A stretch of DNA of 64,000 bases. It comes from Anaerotignum propionicum. GTDB taxonomy: Bacteria; Bacillota; Clostridia; Lachnospirales; Anaerotignaceae. Positions within the stretch are counted from its first letter, which is position 1. The number at the start of each line of letters is the position of its first letter. The notes under the pieces are model-generated. The model was not told where the DNA came from, did not search any database, and saw only the letters and a list, made by a program, of their open reading frames with translations. The position numbers and the translations under genes were made by a program. Positions 33,748 to 42,630 of this stretch are shown here, piece by piece. Where the stretch lies: contig NZ_JANGAD010000002.1 in assembly GCF_024461735.1 (NCBI RefSeq), positions 62,001 to 126,000 of the forward strand, written 5' to 3'.

Positions 33748-35028
33748 TTATTTTAGGGTAACAGTTATCTCCAGTGTATCCTCGTTGGATGCAACGATAG
33801 AAATTTTACCCTTATGCTGCTCTACGATTGCCTTTGCAATGGAAAGACCCAAGCCGTATCCCCCCGTTTGTCGGCTTCGTGAAGCATCTGTTCGGTAAAA
33901 CCGCTCCAAAAGAATATTCATATTTCCCGTTTGCTCCAAAAACGCTTTGTTTTTCACTGTCAACTTCCCATTACTGTTCCACCCCACCTCGATGGGGGAG
34001 CTCTCCTTGGAGTGCTTCACGCCATTATCCAATAGAATGTAGATTAATTGGCGCAACTGATCCTCGTTGCCCATTACCATAACATCAGGGTGAACAGAAG
34101 CCTGAATGGTCTTTCCCTGCCCTTGGGCAAAAGCCTCCATTTCGTCACAAACCTCAGTAATGATATTGGAAAAATTCAAGCTTTCCATGGATATTTGTGC
34201 CTGACCTTCCTCCATTTTTGCCAGAGTAGTCAGCTGATTGGTTAAACGAGCCATTCGTTCCACCTGCCGCTTGATGCTTTGCGTCCATTGGCTTTCACCA
34301 TTTTCCATTTCGATGACCTCTGTGTTAGCATCAATAATAGATAATGGCGTTTTCAGCTCATGTCCTGCATTGGTGATAAAGGTTTTCTGCTTTTCATAGC
34401 TCTCAACCACGGGCCGTACAGCAGTTTTAGAAAATATAATAATCAATATGCAAACCGCCAAAAAACCCGCCCCACCAACATAAAGGCTGTTTAACAAAAA
34501 ATTATTCATGAAAAATAAATCTTTAGTGCAATCCAAAAAGACAATCAAGGTTCCTCCATCAATCTCAGAAACACGATAGCGATAAGTTCCTAAAAATCCT
34601 TTCTCACTGCCCTTTTCTACTACAGAATTCACCATTTCTTCTGCTTCTTCTAGGGTAATTGCAGCAATGTAATTTAGATTGATGGATGTTTGAACCATAT
34701 CCCCATTGAGAGTAACCGAGAAATATCGGGTTGCAAAAGGATCCTCGGGAGAAAAATCTGTGCGCCTTCCTAATATGGGAGGAGTTTTTTCTCTGGTTGG
34801 ACTTTCAATTTCTGATTTATCATCGGGAATTGGTTCATTTTTAGGCTTGTCCCGATGAACCCTTGGAAAAACGCCGTTATTATCGGTAATAGCAGACAAA
34901 ATTTTATCAGCATTCTCCTTCATGTTACTGTAGTTCCATGCATTTATAGAAACCAAAAAGGAGAAAAGCACAATAAAAACGCTAAACGATGCGATTCCAA
35001 TAAAACGAAGTCTTAATTTCTCGCTCAT
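33748..35028 (-). CDS. Sensor histidine kinase
   Basis: 426 residues from the ATG that overlaps the regulator's stop by four bases (GGAGG 7 bases ahead). Two membrane helices (about 10-28 and 185-205) flank an extracytoplasmic sensor of about 155 residues. H-box TNAGHELKTPLSII, N-box LIYILLDNGVKHS and GYGLGLSIAKAIVEQHKG complete a HisKA-HATPase kinase. No HAMP domain is obvious. It phosphorylates the OmpR-type regulator encoded just before it; signal unknown. Confidence 0.95.
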   Translation of the reverse strand: MSEKLRLRFIGIASFSVFIVLFSFLVSINAWNYSNMKENADKILSAITDNNGVFPRVHRDKPKNEPIPDDKSEIESPTREKTPPILGRRTDFSPEDPFATRYFSVTLNGDMVQTSINLNYIAAITLEEAEEMVNSVVEKGSEKGFLGTYRYRVSEIDGGTLIVFLDCTKDLFFMNNFLLNSLYVGGAGFLAVCILIIIFSKTAVRPVVESYEKQKTFITNAGHELKTPLSIIDANTEVIEMENGESQWTQSIKRQVERMARLTNQLTTLAKMEEGQAQISMESLNFSNIITEVCDEMEAFAQGQGKTIQASVHPDVMVMGNEDQLRQLIYILLDNGVKHSKESSPIEVGWNSNGKLTVKNKAFLEQTGNMNILLERFYRTDASRSRQTGGYGLGLSIAKAIVEQHKGKISIVASNEDTLEITVTLK

Positions 35029-35699
35029 GCCTTTACCTCCAAGGTGTATCCTAAATTTCGTGCTGATTTTATTCCCACATCTGCCTCTACCGCAGTTAGA
35101 CGGCGACGTAGATAAGAAATATAAACCCACACCACACTTAACTCTGCCTGGGTATCATATCCCCAAATACGTTCTAAAAAACGTTCCGCAGAAATTAATT
35201 GATTGGGATTTGTCATCATCAATTCCATCATTTGAAATTCCTTGCCCATAAGCCGTAACTGTACAGTCTCTGTTGAAAGGATAAAAGTATTGCGATTTAA
35301 CGTTATATTCCCAAATGTGAGAAGGTTATCCCCACCCACTTCGATTTTTCTGGTCATGGCACGTATTCTGGCAATCAGCTCCTTCATAGCAAAGGGCTTG
35401 GTTAAATAATCATTGGCACCGCTATCAAGTCCTAAAACCCGATCATCCACCTGGGACTTTGCTGTAAGCATCAACACCGGTATGGTATTCTTCTTCTCCC
35501 GCAATTTCTTTAATACTGTTAATCCATCTACCTTAGGCATCATGATATCCAAAATAACACCATCGTAATTATCTGCTTCTAAATAATCTAAGGCATCCTC
35601 ACCGTTATAAACAGCATCTACAGAAAAACCATTTCTTTGCAAAATTGTGACTAAAGCATTAGAAAGCTCCTTTTCATCTTCAGCCAAAAGAATTCGCAT
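35025..35699 (-). CDS. OmpR-family response regulator
   Basis: 224 residues from the ATG (MRILLAEDEKELSNAL) 8 bases after AAGGAGG. Receiver domain with acidic pocket EDE, phospho-Asp in GVILDIMMPKVDG and Lys in YLTKPF, then a winged helix (LRLMGKEFQMMELMMTNPNQLISAERFLERIWGYD). First gene of the two-component operon; the adjacent VTC/DUF4956 operon reads in the same direction and ends just upstream, so it is a plausible target. Confidence 0.95.
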   Translation of the reverse strand: MRILLAEDEKELSNALVTILQRNGFSVDAVYNGEDALDYLEADNYDGVILDIMMPKVDGLTVLKKLREKKNTIPVLMLTAKSQVDDRVLGLDSGANDYLTKPFAMKELIARIRAMTRKIEVGGDNLLTFGNITLNRNTFILSTETVQLRLMGKEFQMMELMMTNPNQLISAERFLERIWGYDTQAELSVVWVYISYLRRRLTAVEADVGIKSARNLGYTLEVKA

Positions 35700-35825
35700 G
35701 GTTTTCACCTCCTTATGTATCAATTGGGGTTTTCACCTCAAAAATTTATTTTATCTTTCCCCTAAAAGTATGGAACAAAACCTTATCCTATTTTACCATA
35801 CTTTATAAAATAAAGTTTTATTTTG
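35700..35825. other. Region upstream of the two-component operon
   Basis: AT-rich bases that must carry the promoter of the regulator gene; no clear -35/-10 pair could be fixed. Confidence 0.3.
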
Positions 35826-35860
35826 AAAAAGACCTATTGATTTATGCAATAGGCCTTTTT
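35826..35860. terminator. Bidirectional hairpin between two minus-strand operons
   Basis: AAAAAGACCTATTG and CAATAGGCCTTTTT form a stem of about 14 bp with one mismatch and a 7-base loop, with T-runs on both strands. Confidence 0.75.
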
Positions 35861-36090
35861 CTCAATATTTTATAAAAGAGTAAAATATTGAATAGGGGTT
35901 AAATACTTACAAATAAATGATAGCATTCAAAACTTAAATATAAGTTAAAAAATCTCTATTTTTTAAAAATATTTAAAAAATTTGTTTTTGTTTCCTCTTT
36001 GCCACAAAGAACTTTGCAAAACATCACATTAACTCCCCTATAATCTAATCTTATTCCGTCATCCACTTCCTTTTAATACCCCAATGAAAG
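35861..36090. other. AT-rich spacer
   Basis: No gene recognised between the two hairpins. Confidence 0.3.
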
Positions 36091-36091
36091 A

Positions 36092-36154
36092 CCCCTCCTC
36101 AAACAAAAGCCATATGCAGTGTTTTTATCAGCATATCCTTCTATTGAGGAGGGG
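36092..36154 (-). repeat. Nested inverted repeat after the beta-helix lipoprotein gene
   Basis: An 11-bp perfect outer stem (CCCCTCCTCAA with its complement) encloses a second stem (ATATGC/GCATAT). On the minus strand only TCTTT follows, so it may be a weak terminator of the operon or a 3' stabiliser. Confidence 0.6.
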
Positions 36155-36170
36155 CATTACTACTTAATAA

Positions 36171-38144
36171 TTATGAAGTGGCTTTTGTTGTGGTCTGATT
36201 CTGTTTCGTTCCATTCATTTGCCCTCTGCCACCCATATTTCCGTTACTGGATGTACCAGAAGTGTAACTTAGACTCTCCATGGTAAAGGTCTTCGTCTCA
36301 TCCCCCATGGTTAAGGTATAGGTGGAGCCTTTCTTAATAGCGGAGCCGGATACCAAAACTGCTGTATACTCTCTTGTTGGTGTATAGCTCATCAGGGTTG
36401 TGCTTCCGCTGGTTAATGTAACCTTACCACTTTTTGCTTCTGTTAAGTTAATCAACGCCCAACCTTGGGTGGAATCCGTACTAAATCCATGGAACATACT
36501 GCTGGAACCACAAGCAACCAAGGTTCCCCCGGTAATTACAGCATCACCGTCACTGTCCACACAGGAATTTCCGTTATTTTCAGGCCCAGTGATATAAATT
36601 ACCCCGCCGCTTATATGAATACTGCCGTTAGAATCAATGGCATCGCCTTTAGCATCAATGGTTATGGTTCCCCCGGTAATTGTGATGTCGCAGTTTTCAT
36701 TTGCTTGTAAACTGCCGCCCATACGATTCGGCATAGCTCCTTCTGTTCCTGTAGGAGGGTTGCCTGTAGGAGGGTTGCCTGTTGGAGGGGTACCATCTGT
36801 TGTGCCATTTGTTGCTTTGGTTGTTGCACTGGTTGTTGCGTCCCCAGCGGGCTTTTCAGGTGGTGTAGTTGTGGCATCAAAGGCGGGTCTTTCACCGTTT
36901 GCCATCGTTCCTTTTTCTCTACCTACTACGGCTTCATCGGAATCTTCACCGCTCTCTGCCGCATTGATACCATCATCAGAAGACACAATGTTGACGGTGC
37001 CCGCGGAAACATGAACTGTCTGACCTTCTATACCTTCATAACTTTTGGTAATATGTATTGTTCCGCCCTCAACCACAGCGGCTAAATCAGCATGGAACCC
37101 ATCATCCCCCGTTGCAATGGTGTAATTTCCACCTTTTACAGTCAAGTTTGCATTGCTATGGAATGCGTCGTCAGCACAATTTAAGGTAAAGCTTCCTCCG
37201 GAAAGCAACAGATTTCCCGTTGTTTTTATACCCTTTGCGCTTGCATCCTCTGCAAGAGTTGCATCACTACCGCCGCCTGTTTTGATTTGGAAGGTGCCAT
37301 CCTCAATTTGCAGGATAGATGCCCCATCGAAACCATCTCCCTGGGCGGTAATGTCATAACTACCTTTCCCTACATAGATAAAGCCCTTAGTTGTATCATC
37401 TTTGTTCTCGCTGTGGAAGCCATCCTTACCGGAGGTAATTTGGAAGGTGCCATCTGCAATAGCAATACCGTCTTTTGCAGTAAAGCCGTGTTCTGCCGCA
37501 TTTACCTTATAGCTGCCTCCTGTAATGGTCAGGTCATCTTTGGCAACAACGCCGCTGCCAAAAGCCGCATTGATGATTAATGTGCCACTGCCATTAAAAG
37601 TGATGTCATCCTTCGCAAAAACGACACCGTCAATATTGTTATCATCAATGGCTACAAAAGCATTTTTGTTGGAAAGAGTATTGGTTGTGCCTTTTGCTAA
37701 GGTTACAAATACTTTGTCACTTTGACGCACATAAATAGCCGCACTTGTGTTGTTGTTTATCGTAATACCATTGAGTACTAACTGAACCTTATCGGTTTCT
37801 TCAGCATCTACAATAATCTGACCATTTGTCAGCTTACCACTTAAGATATATACGCCTTCATCCTGAATGGTCACGGTGGAAGCACTTATGCTTACCTTAC
37901 TGTTGTCTGAACTTGTAGCTTTGGTATCACTGAGGGTAATGGAAATAGCCTGACTTTCATCATAATCCCCTGCTTTATCCCTAGTGCTGAATAACGTATC
38001 AGGGTCTAAAGCTGTGACCAGCGTTGCGTCTGTAGTGGTTGTTGCTGTGGTGTCAGTAGTGGCACCATTTGCCGTCTGGCTACAGCTGCATAATAAACAT
38101 GCCACTGTTATGGCGGCAAACACCGTTCTTTTTTTCTGCTTCAT
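36171..38144 (-). CDS. Lipoprotein with Cthe_2159-type beta-helix carbohydrate-binding domain (DUF4353)
   Basis: 657 residues. Lipobox LLCSC (Cys near 21), a Thr-rich linker, then a long parallel beta-helix with repeats such as DDLTITGGSYKVNAAEHGFTAKDGI, GSYDITAQGDGFDG and GNYTIATGDDGFHAD, the pattern of the clostridial Cthe_2159 family, which binds acidic polysaccharides. A Thr/Pro-rich insertion with GNPPTGNPPTG (15-bp DNA repeats at 36751-36780) interrupts it near residue 450. Surface-anchored. Last gene of the VTC-DUF4956 operon. Confidence 0.88.
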   Translation of the reverse strand: MKQKKRTVFAAITVACLLCSCSQTANGATTDTTATTTTDATLVTALDPDTLFSTRDKAGDYDESQAISITLSDTKATSSDNSKVSISASTVTIQDEGVYILSGKLTNGQIIVDAEETDKVQLVLNGITINNNTSAAIYVRQSDKVFVTLAKGTTNTLSNKNAFVAIDDNNIDGVVFAKDDITFNGSGTLIINAAFGSGVVAKDDLTITGGSYKVNAAEHGFTAKDGIAIADGTFQITSGKDGFHSENKDDTTKGFIYVGKGSYDITAQGDGFDGASILQIEDGTFQIKTGGGSDATLAEDASAKGIKTTGNLLLSGGSFTLNCADDAFHSNANLTVKGGNYTIATGDDGFHADLAAVVEGGTIHITKSYEGIEGQTVHVSAGTVNIVSSDDGINAAESGEDSDEAVVGREKGTMANGERPAFDATTTPPEKPAGDATTSATTKATNGTTDGTPPTGNPPTGNPPTGTEGAMPNRMGGSLQANENCDITITGGTITIDAKGDAIDSNGSIHISGGVIYITGPENNGNSCVDSDGDAVITGGTLVACGSSSMFHGFSTDSTQGWALINLTEAKSGKVTLTSGSTTLMSYTPTREYTAVLVSGSAIKKGSTYTLTMGDETKTFTMESLSYTSGTSSNGNMGGRGQMNGTKQNQTTTKATS

Positions 38145-38159
38145 AAAATAACTTCCTCC

Positions 38160-38852
38160 TTATAATTCATTTTGGTTTAATGCTCTGGAAAAACTAATTT
38201 CTAAATTACCATTACGAATACGAATGGCATCCATCATTTTTTTCTCAGAAACATTGTCTTTTACCACAACACGATAGGTCAAACGGAATAAGCTGCCCAT
38301 ATTAGTGGTTTTTACTTCCACAAGCTCATTGCTCTTTAAGTATTTTGCAAAGATATCATCAAAAATCTCTGCATAATCCAAATCCTCCGGAATTGTGATA
38401 CGAAGCTGACGCTCCTGCGTTGCGCCGTAAAAGCTCTGCATTTTTTTAGTATTATAGAACATTTCTGCTAGAGCCAAGATAAGCGTAAATAAAACTGCCA
38501 CGATCAAATATCCCATTCCTACTGCAAGACCAGCGGCCATGGCAATGAAGATAGCACAGATTTCCTTGGCGGTTCCGGGAACGGAGCGGAAACGAACCAA
38601 GCTAAAGGTTCCTGCTACAGCAACGCCAGCCCCAATATTTCCATTTACCATAAGAATTATCATGGCAACAACTGCGGGGAGCATGGCAAGCGTCACCAAA
38701 AATCCCGGGGAGCTTTTGCTCTTTCTTCTGTAGGTTAGCGCCAATAAAAATCCTATTCCTAACCCTGTAGCAACACAAAGCAAAAACGCCGACATTGTTA
38801 TTCCTGTTGTGGTGGATGAAGCTAAAATATTATTTGTCATAAAATCAAGCAC
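38160..38852 (-). CDS. DUF4956 membrane protein
   Basis: 230 residues. Four to five membrane helices (for example MSAFLLCVATGLGIGFLLAL and GYLIVAVLFTLILALAEMF) and the diagnostic NIGAGVAVAGTFSLVRFRSVPGTAKEI block; the C-terminal 90 residues are cytoplasmic. Function unknown, but genes of this family regularly stand next to VTC-domain genes. It starts with GTG overlapping the VTC stop by 8 bases; an ATG 12 bases in is the alternative. Confidence 0.92.
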   Translation of the reverse strand: MLDFMTNNILASSTTTGITMSAFLLCVATGLGIGFLLALTYRRKSKSSPGFLVTLAMLPAVVAMIILMVNGNIGAGVAVAGTFSLVRFRSVPGTAKEICAIFIAMAAGLAVGMGYLIVAVLFTLILALAEMFYNTKKMQSFYGATQERQLRITIPEDLDYAEIFDDIFAKYLKSNELVEVKTTNMGSLFRLTYRVVVKDNVSEKKMMDAIRIRNGNLEISFSRALNQNEL

Positions 38853-39564
38853 TGTATCTGCCCCTTTCTGCCAGCTCTTTTTGGGTCATTGCAGTGTATG
38901 CATTTCCGTATTTAGAGTAACTGGTTTTATAAATATTGTTTTCACTAAAAAATCTTGTTAGCCATAAAGGCATTCCCATGGCAGCCTTTACTTCTAAAAG
39001 CTGCATTCCTTTGGGCAATAGCTCTTCACCATATGCCCCTTTACAAAGACAAATATCATAATCCCTCCAAAGAATGTTGTCATCAAAGGTCATACGAAAT
39101 TCCGAATCCTCTTTTCCAAAAAACGCTTCTCTTTTATAGGATAATAGCACCGCAGGATTCAGAGGATGAGATTGGGTAAAGTAATCAATCTCTCGTGTAA
39201 TCTGGGTATCCTTTGGAGGCGATGTATTCTTTTCCAACCAAAGCTTTGCATCCTCTTGGCTCATTGAAACCCGCCTTTTATATACAATCCCTTTGTATTT
39301 TTTCTTTAGTTCCACAAAAACTGTAGATTCAGGATTGGCAGTACCATAACTGCGCACTCTCAGTTTCTCCTTATAAACAGGTTTTTCCATAGAATGACGA
39401 ATCAGCTGTTTATTGTCTGTATCATAGTAGATATTCATAATTGTAGATTTTCCAAAACTATCGGGGGACATATAAGTATCCATTAATTCCTGAAGTTTTG
39501 CTCTTTGTCCAAAGGAAATTAAATATTTAACTTCCTTTCGTTCAAACGTCGTGGGTGTTCCCAT
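38845..39564 (-). CDS. VTC-domain protein (polyphosphate polymerase-like)
   Basis: 239 residues. It has the tunnel-domain pattern of VTC4: FERKEVKYLIS, then MNIYYDTDNKQLIRHSM, KEKLRVRSYG, VFVELKKKYKGIVYKRRV and a closing LLEVKAAMGMPLWLTRF. Alternating basic residues on the strands match the phosphate- and nucleotide-binding tunnel. In yeast this domain makes polyphosphate from ATP; bacterial activity is inferred. First gene of a three-gene operon with DUF4956 and a beta-helix lipoprotein. Confidence 0.92.
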   Translation of the reverse strand: MGTPTTFERKEVKYLISFGQRAKLQELMDTYMSPDSFGKSTIMNIYYDTDNKQLIRHSMEKPVYKEKLRVRSYGTANPESTVFVELKKKYKGIVYKRRVSMSQEDAKLWLEKNTSPPKDTQITREIDYFTQSHPLNPAVLLSYKREAFFGKEDSEFRMTFDDNILWRDYDICLCKGAYGEELLPKGMQLLEVKAAMGMPLWLTRFFSENNIYKTSYSKYGNAYTAMTQKELAERGRYSA

Positions 39565-39852
39565 AAACTCAGCCTCCTTACCTGCTTCTTATTGCAGGTG
39601 TAACTCTTTTTCAAAACCAAGTATAGAAAGAAAACCTAAAACCTACTTTAAAATTAAAAAAATAATTTACATTTATTTCATATAGGGCTTAGAAATGTTA
39701 ATCCTAGTTATTTACAGCAAATAAATATCCTCTTATAAATTCACAAAAAATCCCAAGAAATCAATGTTTCTAAGGCTTTTTCGTGTGTGGTCATATTGCT
39801 GTTATGATAACTATTTCATTTCCGTGGGTAATTTATTATTACGAAAAAACAA
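39565..39852. other. Promoter-bearing spacer upstream of the VTC operon
   Basis: No gene seen. An imperfect hairpin at about 39744-39782 (CCCAAGAAA/TTTCTAAGG) ends in TTTTT on the plus strand; its role is unclear. Confidence 0.3.
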
Positions 39853-39887
39853 AAAAAATCCTAGAAACAAAGTTTCTAGGATTTTTT
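39853..39887. terminator. Terminator of the tRNA cluster (symmetrical)
   Basis: AATCCTAGAAAC-AAA-GTTTCTAGGATT, a perfect 12-bp stem with a 3-base loop, with A- and T-runs on both sides. It ends the minus-strand tRNA transcript. Confidence 0.9.
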
Positions 39888-39889
39888 GA

Positions 39890-39963
<74 letters not shown>

Positions 39964-39993
39964 GCAATAAAAAATTATAAAATTGAGTTACTA

Positions 39994-40074
39994 TGGGCGG
40001 AGAAGGATTCGAACCTTCGAAGCTATCGCAACAGATTTACAGTCTGCCCCCTTTGGCCGCTCGGGAATCCACCC
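39994..40074 (-). tRNA. tRNA-Tyr (anticodon GTA)
   Basis: Class II cloverleaf with a long variable arm: acceptor GGGTGGA/TCCGCCC (one G.T), anticodon loop CTGTAAA with GTA, T-loop TTCGAAT, discriminator A. Confidence 0.93.
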
Positions 40075-40083
40075 ATATGATTA

Positions 40084-40156
40084 AGCCGATGATCGGACTC
40101 GAACCGATAACCTGCTGATTACAAGTCAGCTGCTCTGCCAATTGAGCCACATCGGC
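40084..40156 (-). tRNA. tRNA-Thr (anticodon TGT)
   Basis: Acceptor GCCGATG/CATCGGC, anticodon stem CTGA/TCAG with loop CTTGTAA (TGT), T-loop TTCGAGT, discriminator T. First gene of the Thr-Tyr-fMet cluster. Confidence 0.95.
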
Positions 40157-40261
40157 AAAATGCCCTTAAATCGAGTACGAATAATATAATATCATAGGAA
40201 TTTTGTTTCGTCAAGCTTTTTCTTCTTCTTTCGGCAAAAAGTGCCTCTCCCGCCTTTTATA

Positions 40262-40468
40262 CTAATATATAAAATTAATTGCACGCATAATATCCCCAAT
40301 ATATTGCTGCATAAAATGTAGCACCAGTACAAGGGAGGCAATATAGCATCCCAAAGAAATAGGCTTTAGCAAATGATTCTGCCTTCTGGAATACGCCATC
40401 ACTTCTAGTATGGACTGAATACATAAAATTATGAAAAATTGTCCTGCCAAAGTTAGAAAAGCTTGCAT
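40262..40468 (-). CDS. Small hypothetical membrane protein
   Basis: 68 residues with two hydrophobic stretches (LTLAGQFFIILCIQSILEVM and ISLGCYIASLVLVLHFM). AAGGAGGAG stands at good distance before the ATG, so translation is likely. No family recognised. It is divergent from the alpha/beta hydrolase gene and sits beside the tRNA cluster. Confidence 0.6.
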   Translation of the reverse strand: MQAFLTLAGQFFIILCIQSILEVMAYSRRQNHLLKPISLGCYIASLVLVLHFMQQYIGDIMRAINFIY

Positions 40469-40567
40469 AATTTTGCTCCTCCTTCAAAAACTTATTACCA
40501 TACTATGAAAATTCCTCTTTTCAAATGACGTTTTTCCGTTCATAATAATAGAAAAGGAGGGTCTGAT

Positions 40568-41512
40568 ATGAACAAAAAAATAAAAGAAGCAGCACTTTCC
40601 ATCTCCGCCGCAACAGCGGGTCTTTTCGGCGGACTCATTCTTTGGCAAAAAGCCTGTTTTTGGCAAGCACAAAAAAGAGCAGATGATGCCCTTTTTGAAA
40701 TATATGCCTCATCCCTTGGGGATATTGCTTATTCCTCCACGGGACACGGTCGCCCTTTGCTCCTCATTCACAGTATGATGCTGGGGACAAGCCGTAGGGA
40801 GTGGGATATGGTGATTTCTTCTCTGTCGGAGCATTATCACGTTTATGCCTTAGATTTACCCGGCTTTGGCAATTCCTTTTTGCCAGATAAACCATGGACA
40901 GCTTATCAATATGCCCATATCATCCATGAATTTATGGAACAGGTTATCCGTCGTCCTGCCTGTATTCTGGCATCCAATGGGGGTAGTGACTTGGCATTAG
41001 TTACCTCTATGCTTTATCCGGAAAAAATAAAGGCAATGATGCTGATTTCTCCCGAGGGCTTTGGACGCGGCTTTGCCACAAACGAGGATCTTAAGTCTCT
41101 CCATAGCTTGCTATTACCTGTTTCAGGCACACAGCAATTTCTTATGGAGACTACAAAAAGTAAAATAAAAGAAAGCTTAGAAACAGCTTTTTTCGCTAAA
41201 GAAAAACTTTCAGATGAATTGGTGCAGACGTTTTATACTTCTGCACGGAAAAGTAAAAACAGGCAAATCACCTTTGCCACGCTGAAGACCGGTTTCTGGC
41301 GTGCAGATACAAAGTCCGCTTTCTCTGCTCTTTCCGTACCATTTTGGATTTTCTGGGGCGAAGAAAATAAAACCAACCCCATTTCCACCATGGAATGGGC
41401 TGAAAATGCACGTCCTGACGGGGAATATGTAATTTTTGAAGAAGTGGGCAATTTCCCTCATTTGGAAAACAGCCAAAACTTCCTACAAATCGTAAGAGAA
41501 TATTTGAAATAA
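40568..41512 (+). CDS. Alpha/beta-fold hydrolase
   Basis: 314 residues. A hydrophobic N-terminal segment (SISAATAGLFGGLILW) may anchor it to the membrane. The core shows the oxyanion strand RPLLLIHSMMLG, nucleophile elbow CILASNGGSDLAL (Ser in ASNGG instead of GxSxG) and acid strand PFWIFWGEENKTNP. At the usual catalytic His position the GH is GN (EVGNFPHLEN), so the nearby PHLE histidine would have to serve. Substrate unknown. Followed after 14 bases by two thioesterase genes; AAAGGAGGG precedes the ATG. Confidence 0.87.
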   Translation: MNKKIKEAALSISAATAGLFGGLILWQKACFWQAQKRADDALFEIYASSLGDIAYSSTGHGRPLLLIHSMMLGTSRREWDMVISSLSEHYHVYALDLPGFGNSFLPDKPWTAYQYAHIIHEFMEQVIRRPACILASNGGSDLALVTSMLYPEKIKAMMLISPEGFGRGFATNEDLKSLHSLLLPVSGTQQFLMETTKSKIKESLETAFFAKEKLSDELVQTFYTSARKSKNRQITFATLKTGFWRADTKSAFSALSVPFWIFWGEENKTNPISTMEWAENARPDGEYVIFEEVGNFPHLENSQNFLQIVREYLK

Positions 41513-41526
41513 AGGGGAATACAACA

Positions 41527-42012
41527 ATGAATACAACTGAATTACCAACGTACACCCAAGAAGCCATGGAGGACTGGTTTCGTCAAGTAACCAGCCCCGG
41601 CTCTAGGCTTTTAAGCCATGGGGTTGTACCAAAAATAGAACCGAAATTTGTAAGCTGTAGTCTTGAGGAAAAAAGTGTAACCCTCTCCTTTGATGTTATG
41701 GAGTGGGAGTTAAACCCTCAAAATGCCATTTATGGGGGTATCATCGCCACTGCCTTTGATACAGCACTGGGGCTTCTTTGTCATTACTTCACAAAACCAC
41801 AAGTGGTAATCACTGTAAGCTTAAATACCACTTATCATAAGCCTATGTTCTTAGGAGATACCTATTTTATCAAGGCAAAAATGGATTTTCAGGGGCGCTC
41901 CTTGTGTAACATAACAGGGGAAGCATGGTCAAAAAAAGATTCTGCTATTACGGCCAGTGCCACCTCGGTTTTTAAAGCCCTCAGAGAAACACAAAATAAC
42001 CCACTCATATAG
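41527..42012 (+). CDS. PaaI-type hotdog-fold thioesterase, copy 1
   Basis: 161 residues. The hotdog signature NAIYGGIIATAFDTALGLLCH gives the usual HGG-like turn as YGG followed by an aspartate in the helix, and NTTYHKPMFLGDTYFIKAKM is the second half. The first half of the motif normally reads HGG; here it is YGG. Likely hydrolyses an acyl-CoA. Second of three co-directional genes. Confidence 0.85.
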   Translation: MNTTELPTYTQEAMEDWFRQVTSPGSRLLSHGVVPKIEPKFVSCSLEEKSVTLSFDVMEWELNPQNAIYGGIIATAFDTALGLLCHYFTKPQVVITVSLNTTYHKPMFLGDTYFIKAKMDFQGRSLCNITGEAWSKKDSAITASATSVFKALRETQNNPLI

Positions 42013-42028
42013 AAAGGATGTGCTACAT

Positions 42029-42529
42029 ATGATAATCAGCCAAAATTTGAGTCAAAAAAATATGGAAGCTTGGTTTTCACAAATAAGCGCTCCTGATTCT
42101 TTTTTGAAAAAAAAGGGTGTGTTATCCTTGTTAAATCCTACATTTAAAAATTGCAGCTTTGAGAAAAAAGAGCTAACCTTGGCATTTAAAGTAATGGATT
42201 GGGAATTAAATCCCGAAGGGGGACTTCATGGAGGCATGATTGTAAGCGGGTTTGATATAACCTTCGGCTTATTATGTCATTATTTCTCACAGCCAAATAT
42301 GGTCTGTACCGTAAATTTATCCACTACCTTTATTCAGCCTGTTTTACCTAGTGATACTGTGGAGTACCACGCTCGGATCATTTCCCAAGGAAAGAATGTT
42401 GTTGCAATGACAGGAGAAGCACGGCTGAAACGGGAAAATATTCTTGCGGCGACGGCTTCCACAACCTTTATGATTTTGAATAAAACGTTGGAAATTCCTA
42501 TAGAAAAAGATTCTATGGTGAAGATATAA
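42029..42529 (+). CDS. PaaI-type hotdog-fold thioesterase, copy 2
   Basis: 166 residues from the ATG 10 bases after AAAGGA; the open frame continues upstream into the previous gene without a ribosome site. It is a clear paralogue of copy 1 (shared VMxWELNPx, then GLLCHYF and TFIQPVLPSDTV) and has the canonical LHGGMIVSGFDITFG. The pair could form a heteromeric enzyme. Last gene of the cluster. Confidence 0.87.
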   Translation: MIISQNLSQKNMEAWFSQISAPDSFLKKKGVLSLLNPTFKNCSFEKKELTLAFKVMDWELNPEGGLHGGMIVSGFDITFGLLCHYFSQPNMVCTVNLSTTFIQPVLPSDTVEYHARIISQGKNVVAMTGEARLKRENILAATASTTFMILNKTLEIPIEKDSMVKI

Positions 42530-42581
42530 TCATACTTTGGCATAAACATCTATTTTTTCTACAATCAATGGAAACAAGCTG

Positions 42582-42626
42582 AAAAAAACCTGAAAGCATT
42601 TGGATAAAATTCCCTTGCTTTCAGGT
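42582..42626 (-). terminator. Hairpin terminator, mainly leftward
   Basis: AACCTGAAAGC and GCTTTCAGGTT form a perfect 11-bp stem with a 17-base loop. On the minus strand seven T follow; rightward the tail is weak. Leftward it would end the transcript of the GyrI-like remnant or noc. Confidence 0.8.
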
Positions 42627-42630
42627 TCAT

